From JABGQS01 sp963666505 (lineage in GTDB: Bacteria > Bacillota > Clostridia > Christensenellales > SZUA-584), in NCBI GenBank assembly GCA_963666505.2, contig CAXXXL010000003.1:558001-622000 (forward strand): a stretch of DNA of 64,000 bases, read 5' to 3'. The notes beneath the pieces are model-generated. The model searched no databases. It was not told the origin of the DNA and saw only the letters and a program-made list of their open reading frames with translations. Below, in pieces: positions 41,128 through 49,351 of the stretch; positions within the stretch are counted from its first letter, which is position 1, and each line of letters starts with the position of its first letter. A program made the translations under genes and the position numbers.

Positions 41128-42189
41128 ATGAAAAAAAAGAAGAAAACTGCAATAATAAGATTTGCATATATCGGGTTTACGATTTTAGCTATTGCACTTA
41201 TTGGAATATTAACCGTCAATGTTGATGAAATGAAGAGCACATTTATGATGCTGAACCTAAAGTGGCTCTTGGCCTGTTTTGGCTGTCTTTTTGTATTCTG
41301 GCTGACAGATGCTCTCTTGCTAAATGATATAACTTCATATATGTATAAACGTGAATCATATTTTCATTCTCTTAAAGTTGGGATTATCGGACTTTATTAC
41401 GGCGCGCTTACTCCTTTTGCAACCGGCGGCCAGCCTATGCAGGTCGTTTATATGAGAAGACGCAGGATGCCTGTTGGTACGGCTACCTGTATCGTTGGAG
41501 TCAAGTTCGTCGTTTATGAGCTTTCATTGTGCGCACTGTTCATTGCGGCAATGGCAATATACGGCTCGTCATTTTACTCGGACTACAACCGCAATTATAT
41601 GTTTTGGTTCTCGCTGCTTGGTTTTACAGTCAATGCATCGGCAGTTTTTTTCATAATCCTTACATTGGTAAACAAGCGCCTGGTATTGCGTATTGGCAAT
41701 GCAATCATCAATTTCTTTGTAAAAATAAAAGTCATCAGAAAACAGAAGAAGGCACTGAATACTTTTGAGAAGACGATAGAAGATTATCATGCGGCTGCCG
41801 AATATATAGCTCATCACAAGCTGCGTGCCGTTGGTTCATTTTTCATATCTGTTATCAACCTCATATTCTTTTTTGCAATTCCTTATTTCATATACAATGC
41901 ATTTGGTTCTCCGGGAGATAAACGTATAGAGGACATAATAGCGCTGCAGGCATTTCTGTATGTAGCTATATCGTTTGTACCGACGCCCGGGACGGCCGGC
42001 GCAGCTGAAACAGGTTTCCATGCTATATTTGCTGCTTTGTTCGGAGCCGGCGCCGTTTTTGCACCGATGCTTATCTGGAGATTTCTCACGTATTACCTTG
42101 TACTCATCGTCGGAAGCATAGTTGTTGTGCTTGACGAAGTGTTTACAATGAGGCGGGGGAACAGCAAGGCGCAGAATGAAGAAGTGTAA
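41128..42189 (+). CDS. Flippase-like membrane protein (YbhN/LPG-synthase TM domain)
   Basis: About 353 residues with some eight hydrophobic helices. The family block GLYYGALTPFATGGQPMQVVYM near residue 90 and SFVPTPGTAGAAETG near 290 belong to the lysylphosphatidylglycerol-synthetase TM/YbhN superfamily (flippase-like). No C-terminal aminoacyl-transfer domain is present, so it is not a complete MprF. It may move or accept the glycolipid made by the preceding glycosyltransferase, but this is inferred from position. The ATG at 41128 follows GAGAGG; an upstream in-frame start at 41095 lacks this. Confidence 0.85.
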   Translation: MKKKKKTAIIRFAYIGFTILAIALIGILTVNVDEMKSTFMMLNLKWLLACFGCLFVFWLTDALLLNDITSYMYKRESYFHSLKVGIIGLYYGALTPFATGGQPMQVVYMRRRRMPVGTATCIVGVKFVVYELSLCALFIAAMAIYGSSFYSDYNRNYMFWFSLLGFTVNASAVFFIILTLVNKRLVLRIGNAIINFFVKIKVIRKQKKALNTFEKTIEDYHAAAEYIAHHKLRAVGSFFISVINLIFFFAIPYFIYNAFGSPGDKRIEDIIALQAFLYVAISFVPTPGTAGAAETGFHAIFAALFGAGAVFAPMLIWRFLTYYLVLIVGSIVVVLDEVFTMRRGNSKAQNEEV

Positions 42190-42236
42190 ACCCGCAGGGA
42201 ATATCGAAAAACAATAAATATTTTTATTTTAAGCAG

Positions 42237-42265
42237 TTGATAAATAAAATATGCTGTGCTATAAT
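42237..42265 (+). promoter_or_regulatory. rpsB promoter
   Basis: TTGATA (42237-42242) and TATAAT (42260-42265) are 17 bases apart with an extended TGC before the -10. Confidence 0.82.
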
Positions 42266-42296
42266 GCCAGATGAATGTCACACCAAGGCTGATTTT

Positions 42297-42328
42297 TGCA
42301 TTCGTGCCCTTAAAACAAGGGTTATGCA
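42297..42328 (+). promoter_or_regulatory. rpsB leader hairpin, possible S2 autoregulatory element
   Basis: In the roughly 100-base leader, TGCAT/ATGCA (42297-42328) encloses a second stem CCCTT/AAGGG (42307-42321). S2 leaders are autoregulated in other bacteria, but this does not match a named motif that I know. Confidence 0.35.
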
Positions 42329-42372
42329 TATAAAGATGAAGCTTTGGGAGGTATAAAAACGAGGAGGAAAAC

Positions 42373-43182
42373 ATGGCAGTAATTTCAATGAAGCAGCTTC
42401 TTGAAGCTGGTGTTCATTTCGGGCACCAAACAAGACGCTGGAACCCAAAGATGAAAAAGTATATCTTTACAGAGCGTAACGGTATCTACATCATCGACCT
42501 GCAGAAAACGGTCAAGATGGTAGAACAGGCGTATTTTTTTGTACGTGACGCAGTTATGGAAGGCAAGAGCGTACTTTTCGTCGGAACAAAGAAACAGGCT
42601 CAGGAATCGATTGAGCTGGAAGCAAAGAGATGCGGTATGTTTTATGTCAGCCAAAGGTGGCTAGGCGGAATGCTTACAAACTTTAAAACGATCCGCAGTA
42701 GAGTAAGAAGACTTGAAAAAATCGAGAAAATGGAAGAAAACGGCGAGTTTGAACTTCTCCCGAAGAAGGAAGTTATAAAGCTTCGCCACGAGTATGACAA
42801 GCTTAACAAGAACCTTGGCGGCATAAGAGATATGAAAGAGCTGCCGGGCGTTATGTTTGTTGTGGACCCGAGGAAAGAACGTATCGCTATCGCCGAAGCA
42901 CGTACTCTTGGAATACCTATCGTTGGCATCGTAGACACGAACTGCGACCCTGATGAAATAGATGTTATCATTCCCGGTAACGATGATGCTATCCGTGCTG
43001 TAAAACTTCTTTCATCCAAAATGGCTGATGCCTGTATCGAAGCGAAACAGGGTGAACAGCTTGAAGACACTGAACCTAAAGCTGAAGAGGCCAAGCCGGC
43101 CGAAGAGCCAGCCAAGGCAGAAGAGAAACCCGCCGCAGCTGCTAAAGAGCCGGTCGCCGAAGAAGGCGATGAAGCTAAGTAA
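42373..43182 (+). CDS. rpsB: 30S ribosomal protein S2
   Basis: A 269-residue S2. MKQLLEAGVHFGHQTRRWNPKMKKYIF (quoted in part) near the N-terminus and the later VDTNCDPDEIDVIIPGNDDAIRAVKL block are diagnostic. The last 40 or so residues are a low-complexity Glu/Ala/Lys/Pro tail not found in most S2 proteins. GAGGAGG precedes the ATG. It starts the translation operon with tsf 26 bases behind it. Confidence 0.97.
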   Translation: MAVISMKQLLEAGVHFGHQTRRWNPKMKKYIFTERNGIYIIDLQKTVKMVEQAYFFVRDAVMEGKSVLFVGTKKQAQESIELEAKRCGMFYVSQRWLGGMLTNFKTIRSRVRRLEKIEKMEENGEFELLPKKEVIKLRHEYDKLNKNLGGIRDMKELPGVMFVVDPRKERIAIAEARTLGIPIVGIVDTNCDPDEIDVIIPGNDDAIRAVKLLSSKMADACIEAKQGEQLEDTEPKAEEAKPAEEPAKAEEKPAAAAKEPVAEEGDEAK

Positions 43183-43208
43183 GAAGTTTTAAGCAAAGGA
43201 GATTATAT

Positions 43209-43856
43209 ATGATTAGTGCAAGCGATGTAAAACAATTAAGAGATAAGACCGGCGCCGGGATGATGGACTGTAAAAAAGTTCTTGTTGAGGCGGACGGTGA
43301 TATGGAAAAAGCCATAGTGCTACTTCGCGAGAAAGGCCTTGCATCGGCTGCTAAAAAAGCCGGGCGCATTGCTGCCGAAGGTGTTGTGGAAAGCTATATT
43401 CACATGGGCGGCAAGATAGGCGTGCTCGTCGAAGTCAACTGTGAGACCGATTTTGTTGCAAAGACGGATACTTTCCTTTCGCTGGTAAAGGACATAGCTA
43501 TGCAGATTGCTGCATCTAAGCCGTTGTTCTTGTCTTCGGATGAAGTTCCGGCAGAGCAAATTGAGAAAGAAAAAGAGATACTCAGAGCGCAGGCTCTAAA
43601 TGAGGGCAAACCGGAAAAAATCGTTGATAAGATGGTCGAAGGCCGCATCAAGAAGTATTTCAAAGAGGTGTGCCTGTTAGAGCAGCCGTTCGTTAAAGAC
43701 CCGGATAAAACCATAAGCCAGCTTGTAACCGAGAAGATAGCCGAGATAGGTGAAAAGATATCTATCAGGAGATTTACCCGTTATGAAATGGGCGAAGGTC
43801 TGGAAAAAAGAGCGGACGATTTTGTAGAAGAAGTTATGAAGCAGACATCTAAATAG
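43209..43856 (+). CDS. tsf: Elongation factor Ts
   Basis: A 215-residue EF-Ts, which exchanges GDP on EF-Tu. The N-terminal UBA-like domain includes VKQLRDKTGAGMMDCKK, and the core has CETDFVAKTDTF. It is of the short Firmicutes/Thermus form with a single core repeat. AAAGGAGA precedes the ATG. A terminator-like hairpin separates it from pyrH. Confidence 0.97.
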   Translation: MISASDVKQLRDKTGAGMMDCKKVLVEADGDMEKAIVLLREKGLASAAKKAGRIAAEGVVESYIHMGGKIGVLVEVNCETDFVAKTDTFLSLVKDIAMQIAASKPLFLSSDEVPAEQIEKEKEILRAQALNEGKPEKIVDKMVEGRIKKYFKEVCLLEQPFVKDPDKTISQLVTEKIAEIGEKISIRRFTRYEMGEGLEKRADDFVEEVMKQTSK

Positions 43857-43866
43857 GACTAACCTG

Positions 43867-43903
43867 GGGGAGAGTGGCGAAAAAAGGCGCTCTCTCCTTT
43901 TTT
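43867..43903 (+). terminator. Terminator/attenuator between tsf and pyrH
   Basis: GGGGAGAGTG pairs with CGCTCTCTCC (10 bp with G-U pairs; 43867-43897) and runs into six T residues, 14 bases before the pyrH start. It probably lowers expression of the downstream genes relative to rpsB-tsf. Confidence 0.85.
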
Positions 43904-43917
43904 AAAAGGAGGCAAAT

Positions 43918-44628
43918 GTGCCAAAATATAATCGTGTTGTTTTAAAGATCAGTGGTGAGGCTCTTTCCGGCGAAGGCGGCATTGGGTTTGATTTCGATGT
44001 GATTGGCAGAGTTGCCGATCAGGTGATCGAGGTCGCAAGGCTGGGCGTCGAGATTGGTATAATCGTCGGCGGCGGCAACATTTGGCGTGGCAGAAGCGGT
44101 GTAGGGATGGACCGTACTACGGCCGATCATATGGGCATGCTTGCCACTGTCATAAATGCGCTTGCCATGCAGGATGCACTTGAAAACAAAGACATGCAGA
44201 CAAGGGTTATGTCTGCTATAGAGATGCGACAGATTGCAGAGCCTTATATCAGAAGGCGTGCGATGCGGCACCTTGAAAAGGGAAGAGTAGTAATTTTCGC
44301 CTGCGGAACAGGCAACCCGTATTTCTCTACGGATACTGCGGCGGCTCTGCGCGCTGCAGAGATTGAGGCGGATCTTATACTGCTGGCAAAGAATGTAGAC
44401 GGTGTTTACAGCGAAGACCCGAAGAAAAATTCAAATGCCAAAAAGTATGATTTTATAAGCTATATAGACGTTATCAATCAGGGGCTGGATGTTATGGATA
44501 CAACGGCGGTTTCGCTGTGTATGGATAACAACATACCCATAATTTGTTTCGGTGTTGATGAGGAAGACGGAATAAAGAGAGTTATCAGCGGCAAGAACAT
44601 CGGAACTAGAATAAATTCGAGACCGTAA
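43918..44628 (+). CDS. pyrH: UMP kinase
   Basis: A 236-residue amino-acid-kinase-family UMP kinase that makes UDP from UMP. VVLKISGEALSG at the N-terminus, GGGNIWRG near 50, GMLATVINALAMQDALE and ATGNPYFSTDTAAALRA-like sequence (here GTGNPYFSTDTAAALRA) are diagnostic. The start is GTG behind AAAAGGAGG. It sits between tsf and frr as in most bacteria. Confidence 0.97.
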   Translation: MPKYNRVVLKISGEALSGEGGIGFDFDVIGRVADQVIEVARLGVEIGIIVGGGNIWRGRSGVGMDRTTADHMGMLATVINALAMQDALENKDMQTRVMSAIEMRQIAEPYIRRRAMRHLEKGRVVIFACGTGNPYFSTDTAAALRAAEIEADLILLAKNVDGVYSEDPKKNSNAKKYDFISYIDVINQGLDVMDTTAVSLCMDNNIPIICFGVDEEDGIKRVISGKNIGTRINSRP

Positions 44629-44644
44629 AAAGGAGGCAATGTCC

Positions 44645-45208
44645 ATGTATGTAGAACATGAAGCGCTAGATACGGCGAAAGAGAAGATGGATAAGACCAT
44701 CTCGATTTTCAAGAAAGAGCTTTCACACATAAGAGCTGGAAGGGCAAACCCGCAGCTGCTTGACGGCATAATGGTGGATTATTACGGTGTGCCTACACCG
44801 CTGAATCAGGTGGGCAACATCTCTGCACCAGAGCCGAGGATGCTTGTAGTTTCGGTTTGGGATGCTTCTATGATATCCGAAGTGGAAAAAGCTATTATGA
44901 AGGCCAACATAGGCATCAACCCGGCAAATGACGGCAAGGTAATAAGGCTTGTTATGCCAGAGCTTACCGAAGAGAGAAGAAAAGATCTTGCAAAGTCTAT
45001 ACACAAGAAGGGCGAAGATGCAAAGGTGGCTATAAGAAGCGAACGTCGTGAAGCAATCGATGCTTTCAAAAAGGATGAAAAGGCAAGCAACATCACCGAA
45101 GATGATCTGATCGATCTTGAAAAAGAGATACAGGAAGCTACGGACAACCATACTAAGAACATCGATTCTCTGGTGGAAGAGAAAGAAAAGGAGATCATGG
45201 AAGTCTGA
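44645..45208 (+). CDS. frr: Ribosome recycling factor
   Basis: About 187 residues, the usual length. LSHIRAGRANPQLLDGIMVDYYG near residue 25 (quoted in part) and a helical C-terminus are diagnostic. It splits post-termination ribosomes with EF-G. The second ATG (44645) is preferred because the first (44639) is only 2 bases from the GGAGG. The stop overlaps the next start by one base (TGATG). Confidence 0.96.
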   Translation: MYVEHEALDTAKEKMDKTISIFKKELSHIRAGRANPQLLDGIMVDYYGVPTPLNQVGNISAPEPRMLVVSVWDASMISEVEKAIMKANIGINPANDGKVIRLVMPELTEERRKDLAKSIHKKGEDAKVAIRSERREAIDAFKKDEKASNITEDDLIDLEKEIQEATDNHTKNIDSLVEEKEKEIMEV

Positions 45209-45414
45209 TGACGAATGTGGTCGGACTTACTGTTAAGCAGGCAGAGCAAAGGCTGGAAGGCCTTAGGTTTGCTGTGCGTATAAACGAATATGTCTCAAAG
45301 CGTGGAGTAGAGGATGCCGACAGTACCAGAGTAGTCCGCCAAAAGATGATTGGCGAAAACGAAGTGGAACTGACGGTATCGCATTTTAAGACACGTTTAG
45401 AAGACAGGGAGTAG
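45208..45414 (+). CDS. Small PASTA-like protein between frr and uppS
   Basis: A 68-residue protein whose whole length fits one PASTA-type repeat: VVGLTVKQAEQRLEGL at the start, a middle EYVSKRG, and a final VELTVSHF strand. There is no signal peptide or membrane helix, so it should be cytosolic, unlike most PASTA domains, which sit outside the cell on PBPs and PrkC kinases. The ATG overlaps the frr stop by one base and uppS follows 4 bases after its stop, so it is fully embedded in the operon. Function is unknown; the PASTA call is by eye. Confidence 0.65.
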   Translation: MTNVVGLTVKQAEQRLEGLRFAVRINEYVSKRGVEDADSTRVVRQKMIGENEVELTVSHFKTRLEDRE

Positions 45415-45418
45415 TTTA

Positions 45419-46189
45419 TTGGGCCGTTTTGACAGGCTTCTTTTTGGCAAAAGGAACAGAAAAAGAAGCGCAATTGAAGATATATACAGCTCTGTGGACA
45501 AAGAGCGCCTGCCACAGCACGTTGCTGTGATAATGGACGGAAACGGCAGGTGGGCTAAGTCTAAAGGGCTGCCAAGAAGCGCCGGACACAGAGCCGGCGT
45601 TGAGCGTGTTCGCACTGTAATACGTATGAGCAGCGATATCGGCATCAAATATCTTACGTTGTATGCGTTTTCTACGGAGAACTGGAAACGCCCCAAAGAC
45701 GAGGTGGGCACATTGATGAAGCTTTTGCTTGAGTACCTGCGACAGGAACTAGCGGAGCTTCACGAGAAAAACGTAAGAATTAGGACGCTTGGTGATATCT
45801 CACAGCTTCCGGCTGAAGTTGCCGGCGAGATTGAACGTGCAAAGCAAACGACGAAGAATAACACCGGGCTTACGGTGAACATGGCATTAAACTACGGCTC
45901 CAGGCAGGAGATAGTCTCTGCCGTAAAGAAAGCTATAAATATGAAAGTCAAAGAGGAAGATGCGGGTGAAGAGCTGATATCTTCGCTGCTGTATACGGCA
46001 GGGCAGCCGGACCCCGATCTCGTGATAAGAACCAGCGGGGAGAAAAGAGTTAGCAACTTTCTGCTTTATCAGATGGCTTATGCGGAGCTATATTTCACAG
46101 AAGTGCACTGGCCGGATTTTGACGAAGCCGAATATGCCAAAGCGCTTGCAGATTTTGCTTCAAGGGAGCGGCGCTTCGGTGCAGTATAG
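45419..46189 (+). CDS. uppS: Isoprenyl (undecaprenyl) diphosphate synthase
   Basis: A 256-residue cis-prenyltransferase that makes the C55 carrier lipid for wall synthesis. VIMDGNGRWA near residue 38 contains the catalytic Asp, TLYAFSTENWKRP near 80 and PDLVIRTSGEKRVSNFLLYQMAYAEL (quoted in part) near 200 are typical. An N-terminal basic extension of about 25 residues precedes the core. The start is TTG behind a GGGAG site at the end of the preceding gene. Confidence 0.96.
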   Translation: MGRFDRLLFGKRNRKRSAIEDIYSSVDKERLPQHVAVIMDGNGRWAKSKGLPRSAGHRAGVERVRTVIRMSSDIGIKYLTLYAFSTENWKRPKDEVGTLMKLLLEYLRQELAELHEKNVRIRTLGDISQLPAEVAGEIERAKQTTKNNTGLTVNMALNYGSRQEIVSAVKKAINMKVKEEDAGEELISSLLYTAGQPDPDLVIRTSGEKRVSNFLLYQMAYAELYFTEVHWPDFDEAEYAKALADFASRERRFGAV

Positions 46190-46210
46190 AAAAGGTGCGG
46201 AGGAAACAAA

Positions 46211-47017
46211 TTGGTAAAAAGAACGCTTGTAGCGATACCTGCAATAGGGCTGCTTGTTGCGACTGTATATTTCCACGGTCTTTTTGCTAAGATTGTTGTG
46301 GCCGCCGTCAGTTTGCTGTGCACTCACGAGATGATGAGGGTTTTCAGCGGCGATAAAGGCAGGCCTTTTTATGCGCTTGGATATATATATGCTGCGCTGC
46401 TTTACCCGGCATATGAATTTGCCGGAGGTTTCATCGGCATAGCAATGCTTTTGGGGCTCTGCCTTATGAGCATCCTTATAGTTATGGTTTTTTCCGGACG
46501 CAGCTTTTATGACGGCTTGATGAGTATATTCACTATGGTTTACCCCGGCATATTCTGTGCTTTTTGGGTAGCCGTATTCTGCATACCTGAAGCGGATGTT
46601 TCGAGGTTCCTGATATCCATGCTGTTTGCATCCGCAGCGCTTACAGATTCTTTTGCTTATTTCAGCGGTATGCTGTTTGGTAAACACAAACTGATACCAA
46701 GGATAAGCCCAAAGAAAACTGTGGAAGGCGCTGTGGGAGGTCTTGTTTTAGGAACGGCGTCCATAACTGTTATAGGATTTTTCCTGCAGAGGGTGTTTGG
46801 ACTTGACGTGGCTTTTTATTGGTATATAATACTCGGAGTGGCGCTAAGTGTGCTCACGCAGATAGGAGACCTTGCTGCTTCGATCATAAAAAGAAGGTTC
46901 AACGTAAAGGATTACGGAAGCATTATGGCGGGGCACGGCGGAGCTATGGACAGGCTTGACAGCTCGTTGTTTATTAGCCCGGTCATATATCTGTTCTACC
47001 TTTTTGTAATACTATAA
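46211..47017 (+). CDS. cdsA: Phosphatidate cytidylyltransferase
   Basis: A 268-residue membrane enzyme that forms CDP-diacylglycerol, with about seven helices. The C-terminal signature reads SIIKRRFNVKDYGS ... GHGGAMDRLDS. The residue three before the HGG is Ala where most members have Pro, and the residue after HGG is Ala where a larger hydrophobic is usual, but the core His/Gly/Asp positions are intact. TTG start behind GGAGGAAAC. Confidence 0.95.
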   Translation: MVKRTLVAIPAIGLLVATVYFHGLFAKIVVAAVSLLCTHEMMRVFSGDKGRPFYALGYIYAALLYPAYEFAGGFIGIAMLLGLCLMSILIVMVFSGRSFYDGLMSIFTMVYPGIFCAFWVAVFCIPEADVSRFLISMLFASAALTDSFAYFSGMLFGKHKLIPRISPKKTVEGAVGGLVLGTASITVIGFFLQRVFGLDVAFYWYIILGVALSVLTQIGDLAASIIKRRFNVKDYGSIMAGHGGAMDRLDSSLFISPVIYLFYLFVIL

Positions 47018-47027
47018 AGGAATTTTT

Positions 47028-48170
47028 ATGAAAAAAATTGCTATACTCGGCGCTACCGGCTCTATCGGGCTTCAGGCGCTAGACGTTGTAAAAAAGAATC
47101 CGGAGCTGTTTGAAGTAACGGCTGTTACTGCGCACAGGGATGCACAGCAGCTTCTTTCGATCGCAAAGCAGTACGGAGTTAAATATGTCGGGCTTACCGG
47201 AGTGAGCAGTGACGATGAGTTTTCAAAGAAAGTTCCTGCTGGAATGGAGCATGGTTTTGGTATAAAAGCGCTCGTCGATTCGTGTGCTGTAGGAAGCCCG
47301 GACATCGTGCTTATTGCAGTCGTCGGCATTGCGGGGCTTCCTCCTCTGGTCGAGTGCTTGGAGCACGGCACGAACGTAGCACTTGCCAATAAGGAATCTC
47401 TGGTCTGCGGCGGGCATATTGTAAAAGAGAAACTTAAGAAATCTAAGACAGAGCTTTTCCCGGTGGACAGCGAGCTTTGCGCTGTGTATCAGTGTCTTGG
47501 TGGTCTGGACACCACAGGTCTTAAGCGTGTGGTACTGACTGCATCAGGCGGACCGTTCCTTACTTGGAGTAAAGAGCAGATTGCAAACGCTACAGTAGAG
47601 CAGGCGCTAAAGCACCCAAACTGGCATATGGGCAGAAAAATAACCGTGGACTGTGCAACGTATATGAACAAGGGGCTGGAGATAATTGAAACTAAGTGGC
47701 TCTTTGATATAGAGCCGGAAATGATAGATGTTGTGATCCACAGGCAGAGCATAATACACTCTATGATAGAATATAATGACGGAGCTGTAATTGCGCAGAT
47801 GGGGCCGACGGACATGCGGCAGCCGATACAGTACGCATTCGGACATCCGGAAAGGCTGGATAGCGTGGTTGGACATCTTGACTTTGCAAAGATACAGTCG
47901 CTTACGTTCGAAGAACCGGATCTTGATAAGTTTCCGTGCCTGAGGCATGCAAAAGACGCTATCAAAGAGGGCGGGGCTATGCCCGTAATACTAAACGCTG
48001 CAAATGAAGCTGCTGTAGATTTGTTTTTAGAGCGCAAAATACCTTTCGGCGGCATAGAGAAAACAGTCAGATTTGCTATGGAAAAGTTCTCTCATCTTAA
48101 AGCAAATACGCTTCTGGAGATTTACAACACAGACACACAGGTAAAGAATTACGTGTATAATAATCTCTAA
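47028..48170 (+). CDS. dxr: 1-deoxy-D-xylulose-5-phosphate reductoisomerase
   Basis: A 380-residue NADPH enzyme making MEP, the committed step of the non-mevalonate pathway. It begins IAILGATGSIGLQALDVV, and ALANKESLVCGG near 125, PVDSELCAVYQ near 148, LTASGGPF near 170, and the HPNWHMGRKITVDCATYMNKGLE block are all present. It lies 10 bases after cdsA. With ispG downstream, it indicates isoprenoids are made by the MEP pathway. Confidence 0.97.
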   Translation: MKKIAILGATGSIGLQALDVVKKNPELFEVTAVTAHRDAQQLLSIAKQYGVKYVGLTGVSSDDEFSKKVPAGMEHGFGIKALVDSCAVGSPDIVLIAVVGIAGLPPLVECLEHGTNVALANKESLVCGGHIVKEKLKKSKTELFPVDSELCAVYQCLGGLDTTGLKRVVLTASGGPFLTWSKEQIANATVEQALKHPNWHMGRKITVDCATYMNKGLEIIETKWLFDIEPEMIDVVIHRQSIIHSMIEYNDGAVIAQMGPTDMRQPIQYAFGHPERLDSVVGHLDFAKIQSLTFEEPDLDKFPCLRHAKDAIKEGGAMPVILNAANEAAVDLFLERKIPFGGIEKTVRFAMEKFSHLKANTLLEIYNTDTQVKNYVYNNL

Positions 48171-48197
48171 AAGTTCATAAATTTTGACACTGCTTTA

Positions 48198-48206
48198 TGT
48201 TATAAT
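48198..48206 (+). promoter_or_regulatory. Extended -10 promoter before rseP
   Basis: TGTTATAAT at 48198-48206 has a perfect -10 and extended TG. The nearby TTGACA (48184-48189) is only 11 bases away and cannot serve as its -35. Confidence 0.45.
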
Positions 48207-48277
48207 GGTACGAAGCATTTCTGAGCATCTGCTTTGTACTTTTTTCTTTTAACTGCTTTTTAAGGAGGCATAAGTTT

Positions 48278-49339
48278 TTGGATACATTCGGTACAATTCT
48301 AAGTTATATCGGGGCAGCAATTATTGTTGGAATAATAATTATGGTCCATGAGCTTGGGCACTATAGCATAGGCCGACGGTGCAAGATGAAAATAGTCGAG
48401 TTTGCTGTAGGATTCGGGCCAAAGATAAAATCATGGGTGAAAAATGATATAATTTATTCAATCCGCTGGCTTCCTCTCGGAGGTTTTACAAAGTTTTATG
48501 GGGAAGATGATGAACTAGGTGACAGCAGGGCATTTAACAATCAGCCCCTTGGAAGACGTGCGCTGACAATAGCAGCGGGACCCGTGTTCAATATAATATT
48601 TGCAGTTGTTTTTGCTGTTATTGCTCTGATGGCTTTTGGAGAATACGCTCCTACTGTAGGTGAAGTCTGGGAAGGAAGCCCTGCGCAAGAAGCTGGTCTT
48701 CAAGAAGGCGACGTAGTTATTGCTATGGATGGCGTCGATTTAGAATTTTATATGGAGATTGATTCCGCAAAAAGACAAAGCAACGATGAGTATACCCAGC
48801 TTACTATTCTAAGGGATGGAGAAGAGCTGGATTTTACTATCCCTAAAATATACTATGAGCAGATACCCGAAGCGAACCGTAACGGAAGAACTGATGAAGA
48901 TATGATTGTAAATAACTATATGGCAGGAATAACGTTTGGAGTAGAACATCATAAATACGGATTTTTTAAAGCAATTACACTTTCGTTTAGATGGACATTC
49001 CTTGTAGTTAAAGAAACGTTGTTGTTGATATTTGGACTATTTGCAGGCAAAGGTATGGAAAATGCAAGGAGCGTTGTAGGAATAGTTCAAGAGCTTGGGA
49101 CAGCGCTGCAGCAAAGCTTTGAATATGTTCTGAAGCTTTGTGCAGCAATAAATATTAGTTTAGCAGTAGCTAACCTGCTTCCTTTGCCGGCGCTTGACGG
49201 CGGAAGACTGGTGTTCATTGGCATTGAAAAAATATTTAAAAAACCTGTGCCCAGGAATGTTGAAGGAATGATACATTTTGTTGGATTTGTACTATTGTTT
49301 GGTGTAATGCTGTTGTTTGTATTCAAGGATATTTTCTAG
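48278..49339 (+). CDS. rseP: Site-2 intramembrane metalloprotease RseP
   Basis: A 353-residue M50 protease that cuts membrane-spanning regulatory proteins. The zinc motif HELGH is at residues 24-28 in the first helix, a PDZ domain spans about 115-185, and the second active-site motif (PLPALDGGRL) is near 300. Four membrane helices are expected. The start is TTG behind AAGGAGG. In Gram-positives the homologue RasP/YluC works on anti-sigma factors and division proteins. It keeps the conserved place after dxr. Confidence 0.95.
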   Translation: MDTFGTILSYIGAAIIVGIIIMVHELGHYSIGRRCKMKIVEFAVGFGPKIKSWVKNDIIYSIRWLPLGGFTKFYGEDDELGDSRAFNNQPLGRRALTIAAGPVFNIIFAVVFAVIALMAFGEYAPTVGEVWEGSPAQEAGLQEGDVVIAMDGVDLEFYMEIDSAKRQSNDEYTQLTILRDGEELDFTIPKIYYEQIPEANRNGRTDEDMIVNNYMAGITFGVEHHKYGFFKAITLSFRWTFLVVKETLLLIFGLFAGKGMENARSVVGIVQELGTALQQSFEYVLKLCAAINISLAVANLLPLPALDGGRLVFIGIEKIFKKPVPRNVEGMIHFVGFVLLFGVMLLFVFKDIF

Positions 49340-49351
49340 CCGGGAGATAGT

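Noticed and set aside
48184..48206. TTGACA ... TATAAT pair before rseP as a normal promoter
   Set aside because: The spacer is only 11 bases; only the extended -10 is plausible.
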